Counted from the stretch's first letter, positions 1 to 10,384 are shown. The stretch: DNA of 64,000 bases from Phialophora verrucosa (GCA_002099365.1 MSED01000007.1:1054001-1118000), one strand, 5' to 3'. The notes: a model not told the origin generated them from the letters alone. Numbers and translations: made by a program.

Positions 1-1906
1 TACGCCCTGGTATATTAGAGTGAGAGGGCGTGAAAGTCGACTGAAGCTGCCCTCCATAGGCTACCGAAGCTGGCCTCTTCGATGTGTATTGCGGAGACGG
101 ACTCCGATTCGACGACTTGACGCTGACACTTGGCATATCGTATCGATTGGGAGCAGGTGTTTGACGGACTGACTGAGTTGAGAGATGAGCAAGCACCTTT
201 CTATCTTCTGCTTCTTTCAGGCGTTTCGAGCTTGACTGAGGGGCCTTTTGCGTCGAGGCTACAAGAATCTTTTGCTCAGACACGGTCGATCTGGGAGAGA
301 GGATTTTGTCGCTGACATTACTGGAGTGCGCTGTGGTGTGGCCAGGAGGAGGCACCCCAATCTGATCAAGAAGTCTGGCAACGGATGCCTCCCGGGCGTC
401 GATGTCGAGCTTTGCCTGGAAAATCTTAGAACATAAGGACGTCAAGACATCTGCAGGATCATCAGGGTTGACACTATGGCCGGAACTGCGAAGCTTATTG
501 CGTTGGACCACCATCTGTTCTCGTTGCTTTCGGAGCCTGGCTAGGGTATCGAACTCGTCTCGTAACCTCGTGGCCGAAGCGATCTTATTTCCTATCGCTC
601 TCAGCCTCTCTTTTGATTCGGTAGATGCACCTCCATCTTCACATATTTCGTCCATTATCTCATCATCGACGGCCCTCTTGGATTGTTCTAGCCGTTGCAG
701 TAGACTCTGCAACTGCTCTTGCCCATTGCTGGCGAAGTTGGCAACAAGGTTCTTCTGCTCCGATGTGAGGTCCCCACTCGAGCCTGTACTTGCCGCACTG
801 CTTTTGAACATTGGTTCCTGATTTGACGTAGCTGGCTGGGCTAATGCCGCGCTATAACGGGGAGTAGCAGGCTTTCGAGGTGACTGAGACAGTTTGGGAG
901 GCTGTGATCGTATGGGAGATCGGAAGGTTTCTTGTGTACTCTGGATGTTCCTAACGGGACGGCCAGGCATAGAGGGTGTTGGGCTCGCCGGGTCCAACTC
1001 AAGCTTTGGAGCCAAAAGTGCGTCGTCCTCGTCCTCATCATCATCTGAATCCGGGATAACATTAGATCGCGTTGACATCCGACCTTGTTGAGAATTGGTC
1101 GGTATTGGTCGTTGGCGTGCATCTTCGGGTTTGACCGCCAGCTGACGCTGAGCCTCCTCAAGGTCATCGGACGAGAAATCAGAAAATTCGTCTTCCGCTT
1201 CCAGTAACGGTGGTTGGTTTTGGCGGACGGTAGTCTGCGTGAGGCTCGCTTCTTCCCGGACGTGCCTCTCCAACTCCTCGGCCTGGTGGAGACGAAGTGG
1301 TGACGCCGTCGTAGTGGTGCGCTGTAGAATCTTTGTTGTCTTCAGGCTGGATCGTGGAGAAAGGAGATCTGACTCATATTCATCGCTCTTTCTCTTTCTT
1401 CCGTTCCTTTTGGGCAGCGGCTCTACACGAGTGGCCGAGTCTTCCCTCCAAAGCCTAATTGGAGGCCCAAATTCGCCGAAGGAAGAGGTTGTGACATCGC
1501 CAGTAAGATCAATCTCATCAATATCGAGGACGCCATCGCTGAATTCGAGGTCTCGAGAAGCCGTTGCGGGCGTGTGTGGTTTCGGATTCTGTCGAGGGGC
1601 GGACGGAGTCGCCAGTGACTGCTTCGGTCGAGGCAATGTCGGCTTAGGCTCCTCTGACGGTCGGGACGGCGCAGGAGTTGGGAGGGGATTTGTCTCATTG
1701 TTCAACTGGGAATGCAGTCTCGGCCTGGGATTTAATTGTGGCGCCAACTGCAGTCTTGCCATCTCATTCTCTGCGGCCGCTCCAATAGCTTCATCGTACG
1801 ACGCGGCGGCCGTATCAGCGACAGCAGATACGTGGTCCAAGTTTCCAAAAGAGTGCGGGTGCTGAAACAGCCATGAAAGACAGGAGCTGAGGTTGTTCTT
1901 GGTCAT
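1..1906 (-). CDS. Large protein N-terminus, possible RecQ/Sgs1-type helicase (partial)
   Basis: An uninterrupted minus-strand frame begins at the ATG at 1906 and is still open at the left edge, giving about 635 residues with the C-terminal part outside the window. The start MTKNNLSSCLSWLFQHPHS resembles the short conserved N-terminus that I associate with fungal RecQ helicases of the Sgs1/BLM class. The rest is low-complexity and hydrophilic: Pro/Ser-rich stretches, acidic patches (for example PDSDDDEDEDD) and a charged, probably helical segment at about residues 430-530. This fits the long disordered region that precedes the helicase core in Sgs1-like proteins. No helicase motif is visible because that part would lie beyond position 1. 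The CDS itself is well supported by its length and continuous frame; the family name is a guess. It is divergent from the kelch gene at 2386. Confidence 0.5.
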   Translation of the reverse strand, partial: MTKNNLSSCLSWLFQHPHSFGNLDHVSAVADTAAASYDEAIGAAAENEMARLQLAPQLNPRPRLHSQLNNETNPLPTPAPSRPSEEPKPTLPRPKQSLATPSAPRQNPKPHTPATASRDLEFSDGVLDIDEIDLTGDVTTSSFGEFGPPIRLWREDSATRVEPLPKRNGRKRKSDEYESDLLSPRSSLKTTKILQRTTTTASPLRLHQAEELERHVREEASLTQTTVRQNQPPLLEAEDEFSDFSSDDLEEAQRQLAVKPEDARQRPIPTNSQQGRMSTRSNVIPDSDDDEDEDDALLAPKLELDPASPTPSMPGRPVRNIQSTQETFRSPIRSQPPKLSQSPRKPATPRYSAALAQPATSNQEPMFKSSAASTGSSGDLTSEQKNLVANFASNGQEQLQSLLQRLEQSKRAVDDEIMDEICEDGGASTESKERLRAIGNKIASATRLRDEFDTLARLRKQREQMVVQRNKLRSSGHSVNPDDPADVLTSLCSKIFQAKLDIDAREASVARLLDQIGVPPPGHTTAHSSNVSDKILSPRSTVSEQKILVASTQKAPQSSSKRLKEAEDRKVLAHLSTQSVRQTPAPNRYDMPSVSVKSSNRSPSPQYTSKRPASVAYGGQLQSTFTPSHSNIPGR

Positions 1907-2385
1907 AGGTCCGTCGCATTTTGCTGCATCTCGACTGATACAGCGTACGGTAGCATTAGGGCGTAGGTGAGTGGTGTTGTTTGGCGGCGCAGACTAGCCT
2001 CGTGGGAACTTCACTAAAGCCCCACCGACGCGTGACGAAGAACGCGCAGAACGCGACCAAGGACGATGACTCAGCCGCCAAGAAGACACCTGAGCATGTG
2101 ATCTAAATTTTCAAGAACCGGCCGGAGCACAGCGTGAGCGGTCGCTGGACTGCTCGAGGGTTTCTGAAAATAGTTGAAGTGTATTGTGAGTTCTGTGTCG
2201 GTGGCAAACGCCCTAGATCAGGGTATATCTCGTGCATATTTGAGCTGAAGTCGGTACACTGAGTGCTTGTTCCTCGAGCTTACCGAGCGTCTCACTGTCC
2301 TGGCGGTAAGGTCAGTCTCAGGCGTGGCAGCCTTTCGTTGGGTATCTTACCGCTACCACTGACTTTCCTGCTTCCTGTTCACATC
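1907..2385. promoter_or_regulatory. Divergent intergenic region, helicase-like gene / kelch gene
   Basis: This 479-base stretch separates two divergently transcribed genes and must carry both promoters. An in-frame upstream extension of the kelch ORF (from 2263) lies in it but looks like leader sequence. No other gene or clear repeat is seen. Confidence 0.5.
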
Positions 2386-4479
2386 ATGGCCAAGGACAAG
2401 AAGGCGAAGGCGTCCGAGAAAAAGGCTCAGAAGGCCGCAAAACAAAGCAAGAAAGCTACCAAATCCGAGAAGAAGAAAAGTGCGAAGCAGGCTGCTGTAA
2501 ACGCTGACTCGGACGATGAGGAGGTTGACCTTGACGCTGTGCTAGCTGCCTATGCCGAAGAACAAGCAAAGTTCCTCAAGGTTACAGAGCAGCCCTGCCG
2601 CCCTCCTGGACCCAGGTCATCTAGCACGGTAGTTGCGTCGCCGTCGAACAGGAACGAACTCTTCATTTTTGGGGGTGAGTACCACGATGGCACTGTTGCA
2701 TCCTTCTACAATGACCTGTTTGTCTATCTCATCGACAAAGGTGAGTGGCACCAAATCGTCTCCGGAAATAGTCCTCTTCCCCGGAGCGGTCACGCCGCCT
2801 GTCGAGGCGGAAATACCGGCGGGATATACATCTCGGGCGGCGAGTTCTCATCGCCAAAGCAGAACCAATTTTACCATTACCACGACTTTTGGCACTTGGA
2901 CACCGATTCCCGAGAGTGGACAAAGTTGGAGCCGAGAGGCAAAGGAAGAAGTCCGCCCGCTAGAAGTGGACATCGCATGACCTATTTCAAGAACTACATT
3001 GTCCTGTTCGGCGGATTTCAAGACACATCCCAGCAGACAAAATACCTAAATGACACATGGGTCTACGACATCAAAGAGAACACATGGCACGAAATGAAAT
3101 ACACAAGCACAAGCCAAAGGCCAGATACGCGCTCGTCGTTCAGCTTCCTTCCACACGAATCCGGCGCCGTGCTATACGGAGGCTATTCCCGCGTCAAGGC
3201 GACAGCAACCAGCGGCGGCGGGAAACAAGGCGGCAAGGGCAGCGTAGGAGCGGTTCGCAACATCGTCAAGCCGATGGTCCATCAAGACTCATGGTTCTTG
3301 CGCGTCACACCGCCCTCTCCAGATGCAGCAAGCGGCACACCACCAACACTCCGCTGGGAACGACGGAAAGCACCCGCCAATAGGCCTAACCCGCCCCGTG
3401 CCGGCGCCACAATGGCTTATCACAAAGGACGCGGGGTGTTATTGGGAGGCGTCCACGACGTCGAGGCCAGTGAGGAGGGCATAGACAGCGAATTCTTTAA
3501 CGAAATGTTCATCTGGAACATTGACCGCAACCGTTTCTTCCCACTCACGTTAAGACGGCCAAAAGCAGGGGGAGCAAGGAAACAGGCACAGCAGCAACCT
3601 CGAGGCCGTGACCGCGGCAAAGCTGACGAACAAGAACTCCTCCGCAACCTCGCGGCACTCGAGACAACAGGCTCAATCGCCACGGACGACAGCGATATGA
3701 CGCTTGTAAACGAGGAGATCCCAGAGCCGGAGCCTGAAAAGCCGCGAAAGGAATACCCCGTCCGATACGAAATGCCGCATCCACGCTTCAACACCCAGCT
3801 AACAGTCCAAGACGACACGCTATACATCTTCGGTGGGACCTTCGAGAAGAGAGATGTCGAGATCACATTCTCCGACCTCTACGCCATCGACCTGGGAAAA
3901 CTCGATGGCGTAAAAGAGCTCTTTTACGTAGAACCCTCCAACTGGAACGTGACAGCCGAAGAGAGTGACGAGGACATGGACTCGGATGAGGACGACGACG
4001 ACGACGGAGACGAAGACGAAGACCAAGACATGGCAGACGAAGGAGACGCCGTCTCTATCGTTACGGATGCGCCATCTCTCGCGACATCGATCTCCACGCC
4101 CACAACGGAGCGCACCATCCCGCCTTCCTCCCCGGTCACGGATGAACCCGACTCCTCCACCCTCGCGTCTCAGGACAACCTCCCCTTCCCCCGGCCGTTC
4201 GAATCCCGCGCCACATTCTTCAACCGCACCTCTCAAGACTGGCAGAACATGATCATCCAGAAACAATCGTACGGCGGGGCGGCTCAGATGGCGGCAATCG
4301 CGGCCGAGCAAACGATCAAAGAACTTAGAAAGAAAGCATTCGAGATGGCGGAGGAGAGATGGTGGGATTGTCGTGAGGAGGTCACGCGGTTGGAGGATGA
4401 GCTCGAGGAAGGCGGCGTGGGCGAGATTGTGAACATGGCCGATCGGGGGGCGGATGCCGGCTTGGCCAGGCGGCGATGA
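2386..4479 (+). CDS. KEL3: Kelch-repeat protein, KLHDC4/Kel3 family
   Basis: A 697-residue intronless protein. The ATG at 2386 is chosen because the Lys/Ala-rich start MAKDKKAKASEKKAQ is typical of this family; the frame also contains a Met 41 codons upstream. A kelch beta-propeller covers roughly residues 60-450, with repeated double-Gly blades (LFIFGGEYHDG, IYISGGEFSS, IVLFGGFQDTS, AVLYGGYS, LYIFGGTFEKR). Between the blades and the C-terminus is a very acidic tract (about residues 525-550, runs of Asp/Glu). The final roughly 90 residues, with NRTSQDWQNMIIQKQSY and a charged helix, match the DUF4110-type tail of the family. The role of Kel3/KLHDC4 is poorly defined. The assignment rests on overall architecture and is strong; the function remains general. 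Confidence 0.88.
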   Translation: MAKDKKAKASEKKAQKAAKQSKKATKSEKKKSAKQAAVNADSDDEEVDLDAVLAAYAEEQAKFLKVTEQPCRPPGPRSSSTVVASPSNRNELFIFGGEYHDGTVASFYNDLFVYLIDKGEWHQIVSGNSPLPRSGHAACRGGNTGGIYISGGEFSSPKQNQFYHYHDFWHLDTDSREWTKLEPRGKGRSPPARSGHRMTYFKNYIVLFGGFQDTSQQTKYLNDTWVYDIKENTWHEMKYTSTSQRPDTRSSFSFLPHESGAVLYGGYSRVKATATSGGGKQGGKGSVGAVRNIVKPMVHQDSWFLRVTPPSPDAASGTPPTLRWERRKAPANRPNPPRAGATMAYHKGRGVLLGGVHDVEASEEGIDSEFFNEMFIWNIDRNRFFPLTLRRPKAGGARKQAQQQPRGRDRGKADEQELLRNLAALETTGSIATDDSDMTLVNEEIPEPEPEKPRKEYPVRYEMPHPRFNTQLTVQDDTLYIFGGTFEKRDVEITFSDLYAIDLGKLDGVKELFYVEPSNWNVTAEESDEDMDSDEDDDDDGDEDEDQDMADEGDAVSIVTDAPSLATSISTPTTERTIPPSSPVTDEPDSSTLASQDNLPFPRPFESRATFFNRTSQDWQNMIIQKQSYGGAAQMAAIAAEQTIKELRKKAFEMAEERWWDCREEVTRLEDELEEGGVGEIVNMADRGADAGLARRR

Positions 4480-4793
4480 GAGCGTTCTTACTACTGTAGA
4501 ATGCGATGTTGCGGAAGGAATAGAACGTTGAGCTGCTGTCGGCTACGTCGAGTATAGTATGTCCCTTGTGATATCTCGGTCCTTTGCAGAGGATCTTGCA
4601 TGGGCGCAATCCTGATGATCGCAAATGGGGAATGTCCACACATAAATGCCCAGCACACCATCCTGACCCGTACGTCATCTTGCTCGGTGGCTTGATCTTT
4701 TGCTCCTGACTCAAAACTTGCCGCCCCTGCGCTATGCTTGACTCCCCACCTCCCCTTCTCTTGTACGCCAATGCAAAGCCGCACCTGTCAGAC
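4480..4793. other. Convergent intergenic region
   Basis: A tail-to-tail interval between the kelch gene and the small minus-strand gene. It should hold both 3' ends. No coding signal or repeat was recognised. Confidence 0.4.
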
Positions 4794-5174
4794 CTAGCAA
4801 GGCCAGAATGATTGTTGGGCATTTAAGCCACGCTTCAAATGAGCCAACCGATCTAGCGCTTCGATCTTTCGATGCCAAGCCAGGTTCTCCGCCTGCTGCA
4901 CCCCCGGAGACTCGTGTCTCGATAGAATCCTGAACCTCGCGTTGGGGCGCCGAATGTCTTTGTACAGTCTGGCTTCTCTCATCGCTTTGGCCCAGGCGCC
5001 TTTAACTTGCTTATTCCAAAATCTCGTTGACTGTGAAGTGTAGCTGGAGCTGGTGGAGGCTGAGGATTCTGCATGTTCATCGATGGCGTCTTGGTCCATT
5101 GGGAGCGGGATCCTGTGTGCCCTTGCACGTGGTGATCTTGAAGCATTGTCGTCCCCGTCGAATCGAAGGACCAT
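4794..5174 (-). CDS. Small hypothetical protein
   Basis: A minus-strand frame of 126 residues from the ATG at 5174. It is mixed charge: an acidic and Ser-rich first half followed by a basic, Trp-containing helical half (RFWNKQVKGAWAKAMREAR). I do not recognise the family. The frame stays open upstream to 5207, where it begins with GTG, not ATG. A CTAAC branch-like box followed by ACAG just before 5174 suggests that the ATG could instead be the start of a second exon; a first exon from the ATG at 5292 to about 5272 would stay in frame. It lies 255 bases beyond the 3' end of LUC7 on the same strand. Existence of the gene is uncertain. Confidence 0.35.
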   Translation of the reverse strand: MVLRFDGDDNASRSPRARAHRIPLPMDQDAIDEHAESSASTSSSYTSQSTRFWNKQVKGAWAKAMREARLYKDIRRPNARFRILSRHESPGVQQAENLAWHRKIEALDRLAHLKRGLNAQQSFWPC

Positions 5175-5429
5175 CTGTCCCGGTGCCGCCGGCTCGTTAG
5201 CCACCACATGTGTTTCTCAATTGTATCTGCATCAGTTGGATCATCTCTCAGGACGCTATCCAGATCGATACTGGACTCCACATAGGAAGCATTTTTGACC
5301 ACCATCCGAGGATTGCAGACGACGAGGCATGCATTGAGGACGAAAATTGCCGGAGATCGTGCCGTCTTTGTTGGCATGACTGTCCCAATTAATACTGGGC
5401 AAGTCGACCGCAACAGAAGACCGATGGGT

Positions 5430-6338
5430 CTACCACCTCCCCCGTCCTCGTCCACGTCCATAACCCCCTCCACCCCGTCCGTATCCTCCTCCCCCGCGTC
5501 CATATCCACCACCACCTCTTCCCCAACCGCCCCCGTCGCCATAGCCGTCATCATAGCCCCTTGGGCCGGTGGGACTTCCCTGCCCTGGTCCCATACCCTC
5601 CTCCGAACGCACAGGCGGCGGTCCTCGACCCTTCAGTTCCTTCGCCAACGTCTCCGAGGTTCTCCTCATCTGCGCATATCCCAGATGCATCTTTCCGTAG
5701 AAGTGATCTGCCAGCCTTCTATCATTGTCGAGCCTCGAAAGATAGGCGCCACACACGTCACAGACTTGGAGCTTTTGGTGTCCCGAAGGACCGCTCGTGT
5801 CGGACAGGGACTTCAGATCTCGCTCGGCTTGTTCTTTCGCGAGTTTCGCGGTGCGCACTTTGTGGAATTCGGTACATGCCAGGCTCACGGAGCCCATCTC
5901 GGCGAGACACGACACCTCGAGGAGACCGGTGTTGATGGTCTTCGTCAGGTCCGAGATGAGTTTGAGGAGATTGTTCGTCTGGCGGATTTCGTCCGGTGTC
6001 TTTTCTAGTCTCCTCTGCGCTTGATCAATTCGTCTGTTACATTCGTCAATGTATTTCTGCATGTCGCGCATATAGTCGTATTCAAATCCGTATTTTTGTT
6101 TCTCGGCCGGTGACAACCCGTCGTATTCCATCTTTAGGTTCTCGGGATGGGCTTTTGGACAAGGACCAAGATCTTGCTTTGTATTGGTGAAGAGGTCGTG
6201 GGGACAGGTGCCAACTAGGTACGAGCGGCAAACGGTAGGCGAGGTGAGGGTGAGGTTTGCGGTTTTGCTAGAGGATCCCATGCCCATGAATTGATCGCCC
6301 ATGAGCTGCTCGAGCAGCTTGCGCTGTTCGGCGGCCAT
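5430..6338 (-). CDS. LUC7: U1 snRNP protein Luc7
   Basis: A 302-residue protein of the LUC7 family, a U1 snRNP component that helps choose 5' splice sites. The start MAAEQRKLLEQLMGDQFMG is the canonical Luc7 N-terminal helix. It is followed by the first zinc finger (Cys and His in CRSYLVGTCPHDLF and CPKAH, about residues 37-65), a long coiled-coil segment, and a second C2H2 finger (CDVCGAYL ... DHFYGKMH, about residues 192-217). The C-terminus is a Gly/Arg/Tyr tail of repeated GGGGYGR units rather than the RS-rich tail of animal homologues. The gene is intronless and head-to-head with GPI16, 262 bases away. Confidence 0.95.
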   Translation of the reverse strand: MAAEQRKLLEQLMGDQFMGMGSSSKTANLTLTSPTVCRSYLVGTCPHDLFTNTKQDLGPCPKAHPENLKMEYDGLSPAEKQKYGFEYDYMRDMQKYIDECNRRIDQAQRRLEKTPDEIRQTNNLLKLISDLTKTINTGLLEVSCLAEMGSVSLACTEFHKVRTAKLAKEQAERDLKSLSDTSGPSGHQKLQVCDVCGAYLSRLDNDRRLADHFYGKMHLGYAQMRRTSETLAKELKGRGPPPVRSEEGMGPGQGSPTGPRGYDDGYGDGGGWGRGGGGYGRGGGGYGRGGGGYGRGRGRGRW

Positions 6339-6600
6339 GATGAGTAGATATGGCGTGCGCGCTTTTCCAAATCTTCCGAGGTGTACAGATGTCTTGAGAG
6401 AATGTCGCGAGTTGGATGTGCTCTTGAAGGGCGCTCCGCAAATGGAGAGAAAGAAGTGGTGGAGAAACGCGCCGTGATCAACTGCAGAAGATTAGATTAG
6501 ATCTGACACACTTCAGCGTGTCCTCTTCCATATTTGCACCGCATTCTCACCTCCGCTATCAATATAGAAGAAATGATACAGCGGTTATAACGATGCCGGT
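6339..6600. promoter_or_regulatory. Divergent promoter region LUC7/GPI16
   Basis: A 262-base interval between two housekeeping genes in head-to-head orientation; it must drive both. No specific site is assigned. Confidence 0.5.
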
Positions 6601-8433
6601 ATGTCCCGGTCTCTGCTCGTTGTTATATCGATCGCGTTGCTCGCCCTGAATGTCGCCGCCTCCGACTACTATGAGCGACTCACACTGACCCCTTTGCCCC
6701 TCGGGTCCCTCCTCGCGTCGTTCGACTTCCGCAGCAACGAGAGTATCGCAGACTACGAGGCCCAGAATTTCAGATACTTCCCCCGCTCGTTAGGACAAGC
6801 GTTACGGCACGCCCACACACAAGAACTACATCTGAGGTTTACAACCGGGCGATGGGACCCAGAGACCTGGGGAGCCCGGCCATGGGACGGGACGAGGGAA
6901 GGAGGTACCGGTGTCGAGCTATGGGCTTGGATCGACGCAGACACAGAGCTTGAAGCATTTGCGAAATGGACAACGTTGGCTCAATCGTTGTCAGGATTGT
7001 TTTGCGCTTCGTTAAACTTCATCGATTCCACGAGGACCACGAAGCCGGTCCTATCTTTTCAACCTGCAGGGACTTACTCCAATGCAAGTCAGAATCTTCA
7101 TCTCTTGCACGGCGTACTTCCCGGTGAAGTCGTCTGCACCGAGAACTTGACGCCGTTCTTGAAATTGTTGCCGTGCAAGGGCAAGGCCGGGATCTCGAGT
7201 CTCCTCGATGGCCACAAAGTGTTTGACGCCTCGTGGCAGAGCATGGCCATCGACGTGCGACCGAAGTGTTCCGCTGGCATCAACGATTGTCAGATGGAAA
7301 TCACGCAGACCATTGATGTGGTTCTCGACATCGAGCGATCCAAGCGGCCACGCGACAATCCGATCCCCCGACCGATCCCTCAAGAACAGCTCGTCTGCGA
7401 TGAATCCAAGCCCTACCACTCGCAAGACACTTGCTATCCGCGAGACATGGTGGACGAAGCATCGTGGTCCCTCAAAGACATCTTCGGGCGCACCATGGCA
7501 GGAACTTGTCCCCTCACCGACGATGAAGAGGTAGACGTAAAACCGGTATGCCTCAACGTCCCGCACGACCGGATGATACTCGTCAGCCACAGCGGCTTCG
7601 AAGTCAAATCCGAGCCCGGCCCCAACGAGCATCGATGCTACTCAATTATGCCGTTTGAAGAATTCGACCTGGAAGCCCCTCAACAGCCCCGCCTCACCAA
7701 ACAGCACCATCTCGGCCATGAACTCCTCAGAGCAGCGAGAACCATGACCGGCCATGGCGCCGCTCACGGTGGCATGCGCACGATCTTCACGAACCCGTCG
7801 TCCTCAGACCCTGTCACATTCGTCTACTTCGAGACCCTACCCTGGTTCATGCGCCCGTACATGCACACTCTCAACGCACAAATCACGTCCACCCCAAACG
7901 ATCCCTTCTCCGACCTCCCTGCCTCATCAGACGACGCCCAACAGATCATAAACGACATGTACTACTCCCCGGCTGTCGACCGCCACCGACCAACCCAGCT
8001 CGAACTCCTCTTGACGGTTCCCCCCCTCACGACTGTCTCCCTGACTTATGCGTTCGAGAAGTCCATCCTCCGCTACACGGAGTACCCCCCCGACGCGAAT
8101 CGCGGGTTCAACATCCCCGCCGCGGTGATCCGCATCCTCTCGCCCGCCCTGCACGACCCGACGGGCCTCACGCGGGACGTCTACGTCCGCACCACGAGTC
8201 TGCTGCTCCCGCTCCCGACGCCCGACTTCTCCATGCCGTACAATGTCATCATCCTGACGAGCACGGTCATGGCCCTCGCCTTCGGGAGTATCTACAATTT
8301 ACTGGTCCGAAGGTTCGTCGCCGTCGAGGAAGTGCCTGAAGGGAAACTGGGCGCGGGGATCAACAAGCTCAAGCACACGCTGGCCAAGCTGAAGGCTCGT
8401 TTTAGTGGCAAGAAGGAGTTGAAGGTCGAGTAG
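6601..8433 (+). CDS. GPI16: GPI transamidase subunit Gpi16 (PIG-T)
   Basis: A 610-residue intronless ORF matching the Gpi16/PIG-T family, the ER-lumenal subunit of the GPI transamidase that transfers proteins onto GPI anchors. A cleavable signal peptide is visible at residues 1-20 (hydrophobic core LLVVISIALLALNVAA). The mature start YYERLTLTPLPLGSLLASF and the segment ELHLRFTTGRWDPETWG are hallmark conserved stretches. The large lumenal domain is followed by one C-terminal transmembrane helix at about residues 546-565 and a short Lys-rich cytosolic tail ending KKELKVE. The length is what I expect for fungal members. The gene shares its upstream region with LUC7. Confidence 0.95.
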   Translation: MSRSLLVVISIALLALNVAASDYYERLTLTPLPLGSLLASFDFRSNESIADYEAQNFRYFPRSLGQALRHAHTQELHLRFTTGRWDPETWGARPWDGTREGGTGVELWAWIDADTELEAFAKWTTLAQSLSGLFCASLNFIDSTRTTKPVLSFQPAGTYSNASQNLHLLHGVLPGEVVCTENLTPFLKLLPCKGKAGISSLLDGHKVFDASWQSMAIDVRPKCSAGINDCQMEITQTIDVVLDIERSKRPRDNPIPRPIPQEQLVCDESKPYHSQDTCYPRDMVDEASWSLKDIFGRTMAGTCPLTDDEEVDVKPVCLNVPHDRMILVSHSGFEVKSEPGPNEHRCYSIMPFEEFDLEAPQQPRLTKQHHLGHELLRAARTMTGHGAAHGGMRTIFTNPSSSDPVTFVYFETLPWFMRPYMHTLNAQITSTPNDPFSDLPASSDDAQQIINDMYYSPAVDRHRPTQLELLLTVPPLTTVSLTYAFEKSILRYTEYPPDANRGFNIPAAVIRILSPALHDPTGLTRDVYVRTTSLLLPLPTPDFSMPYNVIILTSTVMALAFGSIYNLLVRRFVAVEEVPEGKLGAGINKLKHTLAKLKARFSGKKELKVE

Positions 8434-8926
8434 AGTAGATTCCAGTCGAGTCGCTCGCACAGGCTCGGTGCGTAGCGGCTCCTGCCTGGCGTGCTCCTTA
8501 TCACGACCGATAAATGTCAGGAATGAATCCTCGTATCAGAGGTGTGTGTAAATCAATATCAATCAATAGTGGCGCGGTGTATACTATGCCCATGCACTTC
8601 CCTAGTTGTCCGCTCGTCCTTCTGAGCGGCGCGAGACGGCGCGAGACGTGACATGCACCGCTACTGGACTGTGTAGCCTGAATGCGGGTTCTCCTACCTC
8701 TACCCGTCCTGCTTATCCAGCCAGCTCGTGTAAAATCCCTGAACCCGAGATTCGCACCTGCAATTCTGGGCGGCTGGCGTGACGGGTGCTCATTTGAATG
8801 GGTATGTAGCAGTAAAAAGGGTATCAATTGATTAAACGTATGTCCTAGTGCGAATAACGTCTCAATCCAAGAAGCGAATCGGCCGTAAACGATACAAATT
8901 CAACCTTCTTTGCCTCTCGAGCAGTC
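8434..8926. other. Convergent intergenic region GPI16/SLM1-like
   Basis: Holds the two facing 3' ends. A perfect 10-base tandem duplication (ggcgcgagac twice, 8628-8647) is present. No coding signal was seen. Confidence 0.4.
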
Positions 8927-10384
8927 CTACTTCTCGCCATACTTTCCGCCTTCCAACGCGTTCGGACTGGGCCCGGTGTGGAGTGCTCCTCCAGTAGCCG
9001 ACGTTGCGCTCATCGGCTGAGCGCTGGTGGGTGTCTTCGCACTAGTGGGTGTTGGCCCGGCTGATGTGACACCCTGTGTCTGAGGCTCTTCCATCCTAGT
9101 AGCGATGGGTGTGATGTTGCGACTCTCGACCGGGCTTGTGGGTAGACTGCCCCCTGAGTTGGCAAAGCTGGCGATGACGGAGTGCCATTGCTGTGCATCA
9201 GAATTGGTATGAGCTTTGAATTGGAAGTCCGAGGTGATGGCCATCTTCTGGCCGAGTTTGCTGCCTGACGAGTCCTTCCCTTTGATGGTGAATTTCTGGC
9301 CATCCACAGCTCCAATGATGCAATCAGGGAGATAGAGGGAACGCTCAGGCGTGGGTTCTCTGTGGAAATTGTCGTTGTCTTTGTATTCATGCAAGTAGCC
9401 TGCCGGGGTAACGGCAAAGTATCCGCCGCTGTACCCCTTGAGGGCACCCATGCCGCGTGATTTACGCTCAAGGGTGCCTTCCATGAGTGGTTTCGTGGCC
9501 CGATGCTGTTCGTGGGGGAAAACCACATCGTTCATGGTTTTCGTGGGCGCATTGGGATTGACCAAAACATGCTGATTCCGCTTCACGAAGCCGGTCCATT
9601 CAAACTCAAGGGGGATGTTGCTGGCAGTGGCGGCGACATCACCAAACATGGCTTTCTGTCGGTCAGCCTGGCCACTCATAAATTGATTGAAGGAGTTCAA
9701 TGCTGTCTGGACGGTCTGGATTACATGCGCTTCGAATTGGGAGAAGGAGTTCTGAACAGCAATCAGATCCTGTCTGTTATTGTTCTCTTCCAGCAGTTGC
9801 TTGTTGAGGCGGTAAAGGACTCCTTTCTTCAGAACATAAGGGTCATGGTGCGCGGACACCTTGCCTCCCGTCGAGTCAAAATGAGCGGCCTGTTGCCCGA
9901 GCAGCTCGATATGCTTCTGTGAATTCCCACGCGCTGCGTCGACAGCCTTTGAGCCTTTCCCTGCGCCATTTGTGATCTCTTTACTCTTGTTCTTGACTTC
10001 CGCATGCAGACGTCCGAGGATCGGCAGGACTGATCCAGTGAGGTTCTTTGATGTCTCTGTGTACAGACTGATTTGAGCTTGAGTATTGGCTCGCAGGTTT
10101 TCGAACAGGCCAGTCACTCCACCCAGCGCCGAGTCGAAGTGATGAGCTTCGCGAAGAGAAGTCGACAGTGTCTTCATAACGGTCTTTTCATGGTCTTTCG
10201 CCCATCCTGCCTGTTCTTTGGCGACGGCAGAGATGTAGTTCTCAAGGTAGCCACACATGTGTTTCCATGCCTGCAGGCGCTCGATAAGCAATCCGGCAGT
10301 GCTGGATGGATCACCTTCGGTCACCACATCGTCGTCAGAATCGTTGGCAGTCTTGACTCTGGATGGGAGGGGAGGGGAAGCCAT
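8927..10384 (-). CDS. SLM1: PH-domain protein of the Slm1/Slm2 family
   Basis: A 485-residue intronless protein. Residues about 25-260 form a helical BAR-like region (LLIERLQAWKHMCGYLENY ... FSQFEAHVIQTVQTALNSF) and residues about 300-410 form a PH domain (MEGTLERKSRGMGALKGY ... FQFKAHTNSDAQQWHSVI, with the closing Trp). This order is that of Slm1/Slm2, PI(4,5)P2-binding plasma-membrane proteins that are eisosome-linked substrates of TORC2 and calcineurin in yeast. The last 75 residues are a Pro/Ser/Thr-rich tail. It is shorter than the yeast protein, mostly at the N-terminus. The family call is strong; whether it behaves as Slm1 in TOR signalling here is inferred. Confidence 0.85.
   Translation of the reverse strand: MASPPLPSRVKTANDSDDDVVTEGDPSSTAGLLIERLQAWKHMCGYLENYISAVAKEQAGWAKDHEKTVMKTLSTSLREAHHFDSALGGVTGLFENLRANTQAQISLYTETSKNLTGSVLPILGRLHAEVKNKSKEITNGAGKGSKAVDAARGNSQKHIELLGQQAAHFDSTGGKVSAHHDPYVLKKGVLYRLNKQLLEENNNRQDLIAVQNSFSQFEAHVIQTVQTALNSFNQFMSGQADRQKAMFGDVAATASNIPLEFEWTGFVKRNQHVLVNPNAPTKTMNDVVFPHEQHRATKPLMEGTLERKSRGMGALKGYSGGYFAVTPAGYLHEYKDNDNFHREPTPERSLYLPDCIIGAVDGQKFTIKGKDSSGSKLGQKMAITSDFQFKAHTNSDAQQWHSVIASFANSGGSLPTSPVESRNITPIATRMEEPQTQGVTSAGPTPTSAKTPTSAQPMSATSATGGALHTGPSPNALEGGKYGEK

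Noticed and set aside
4197..4212. Possible tRNA T-arm-like string (gttcgaatcc)
   Set aside because: It lies inside the kelch coding frame and no acceptor stem or anticodon arm can be built around it.
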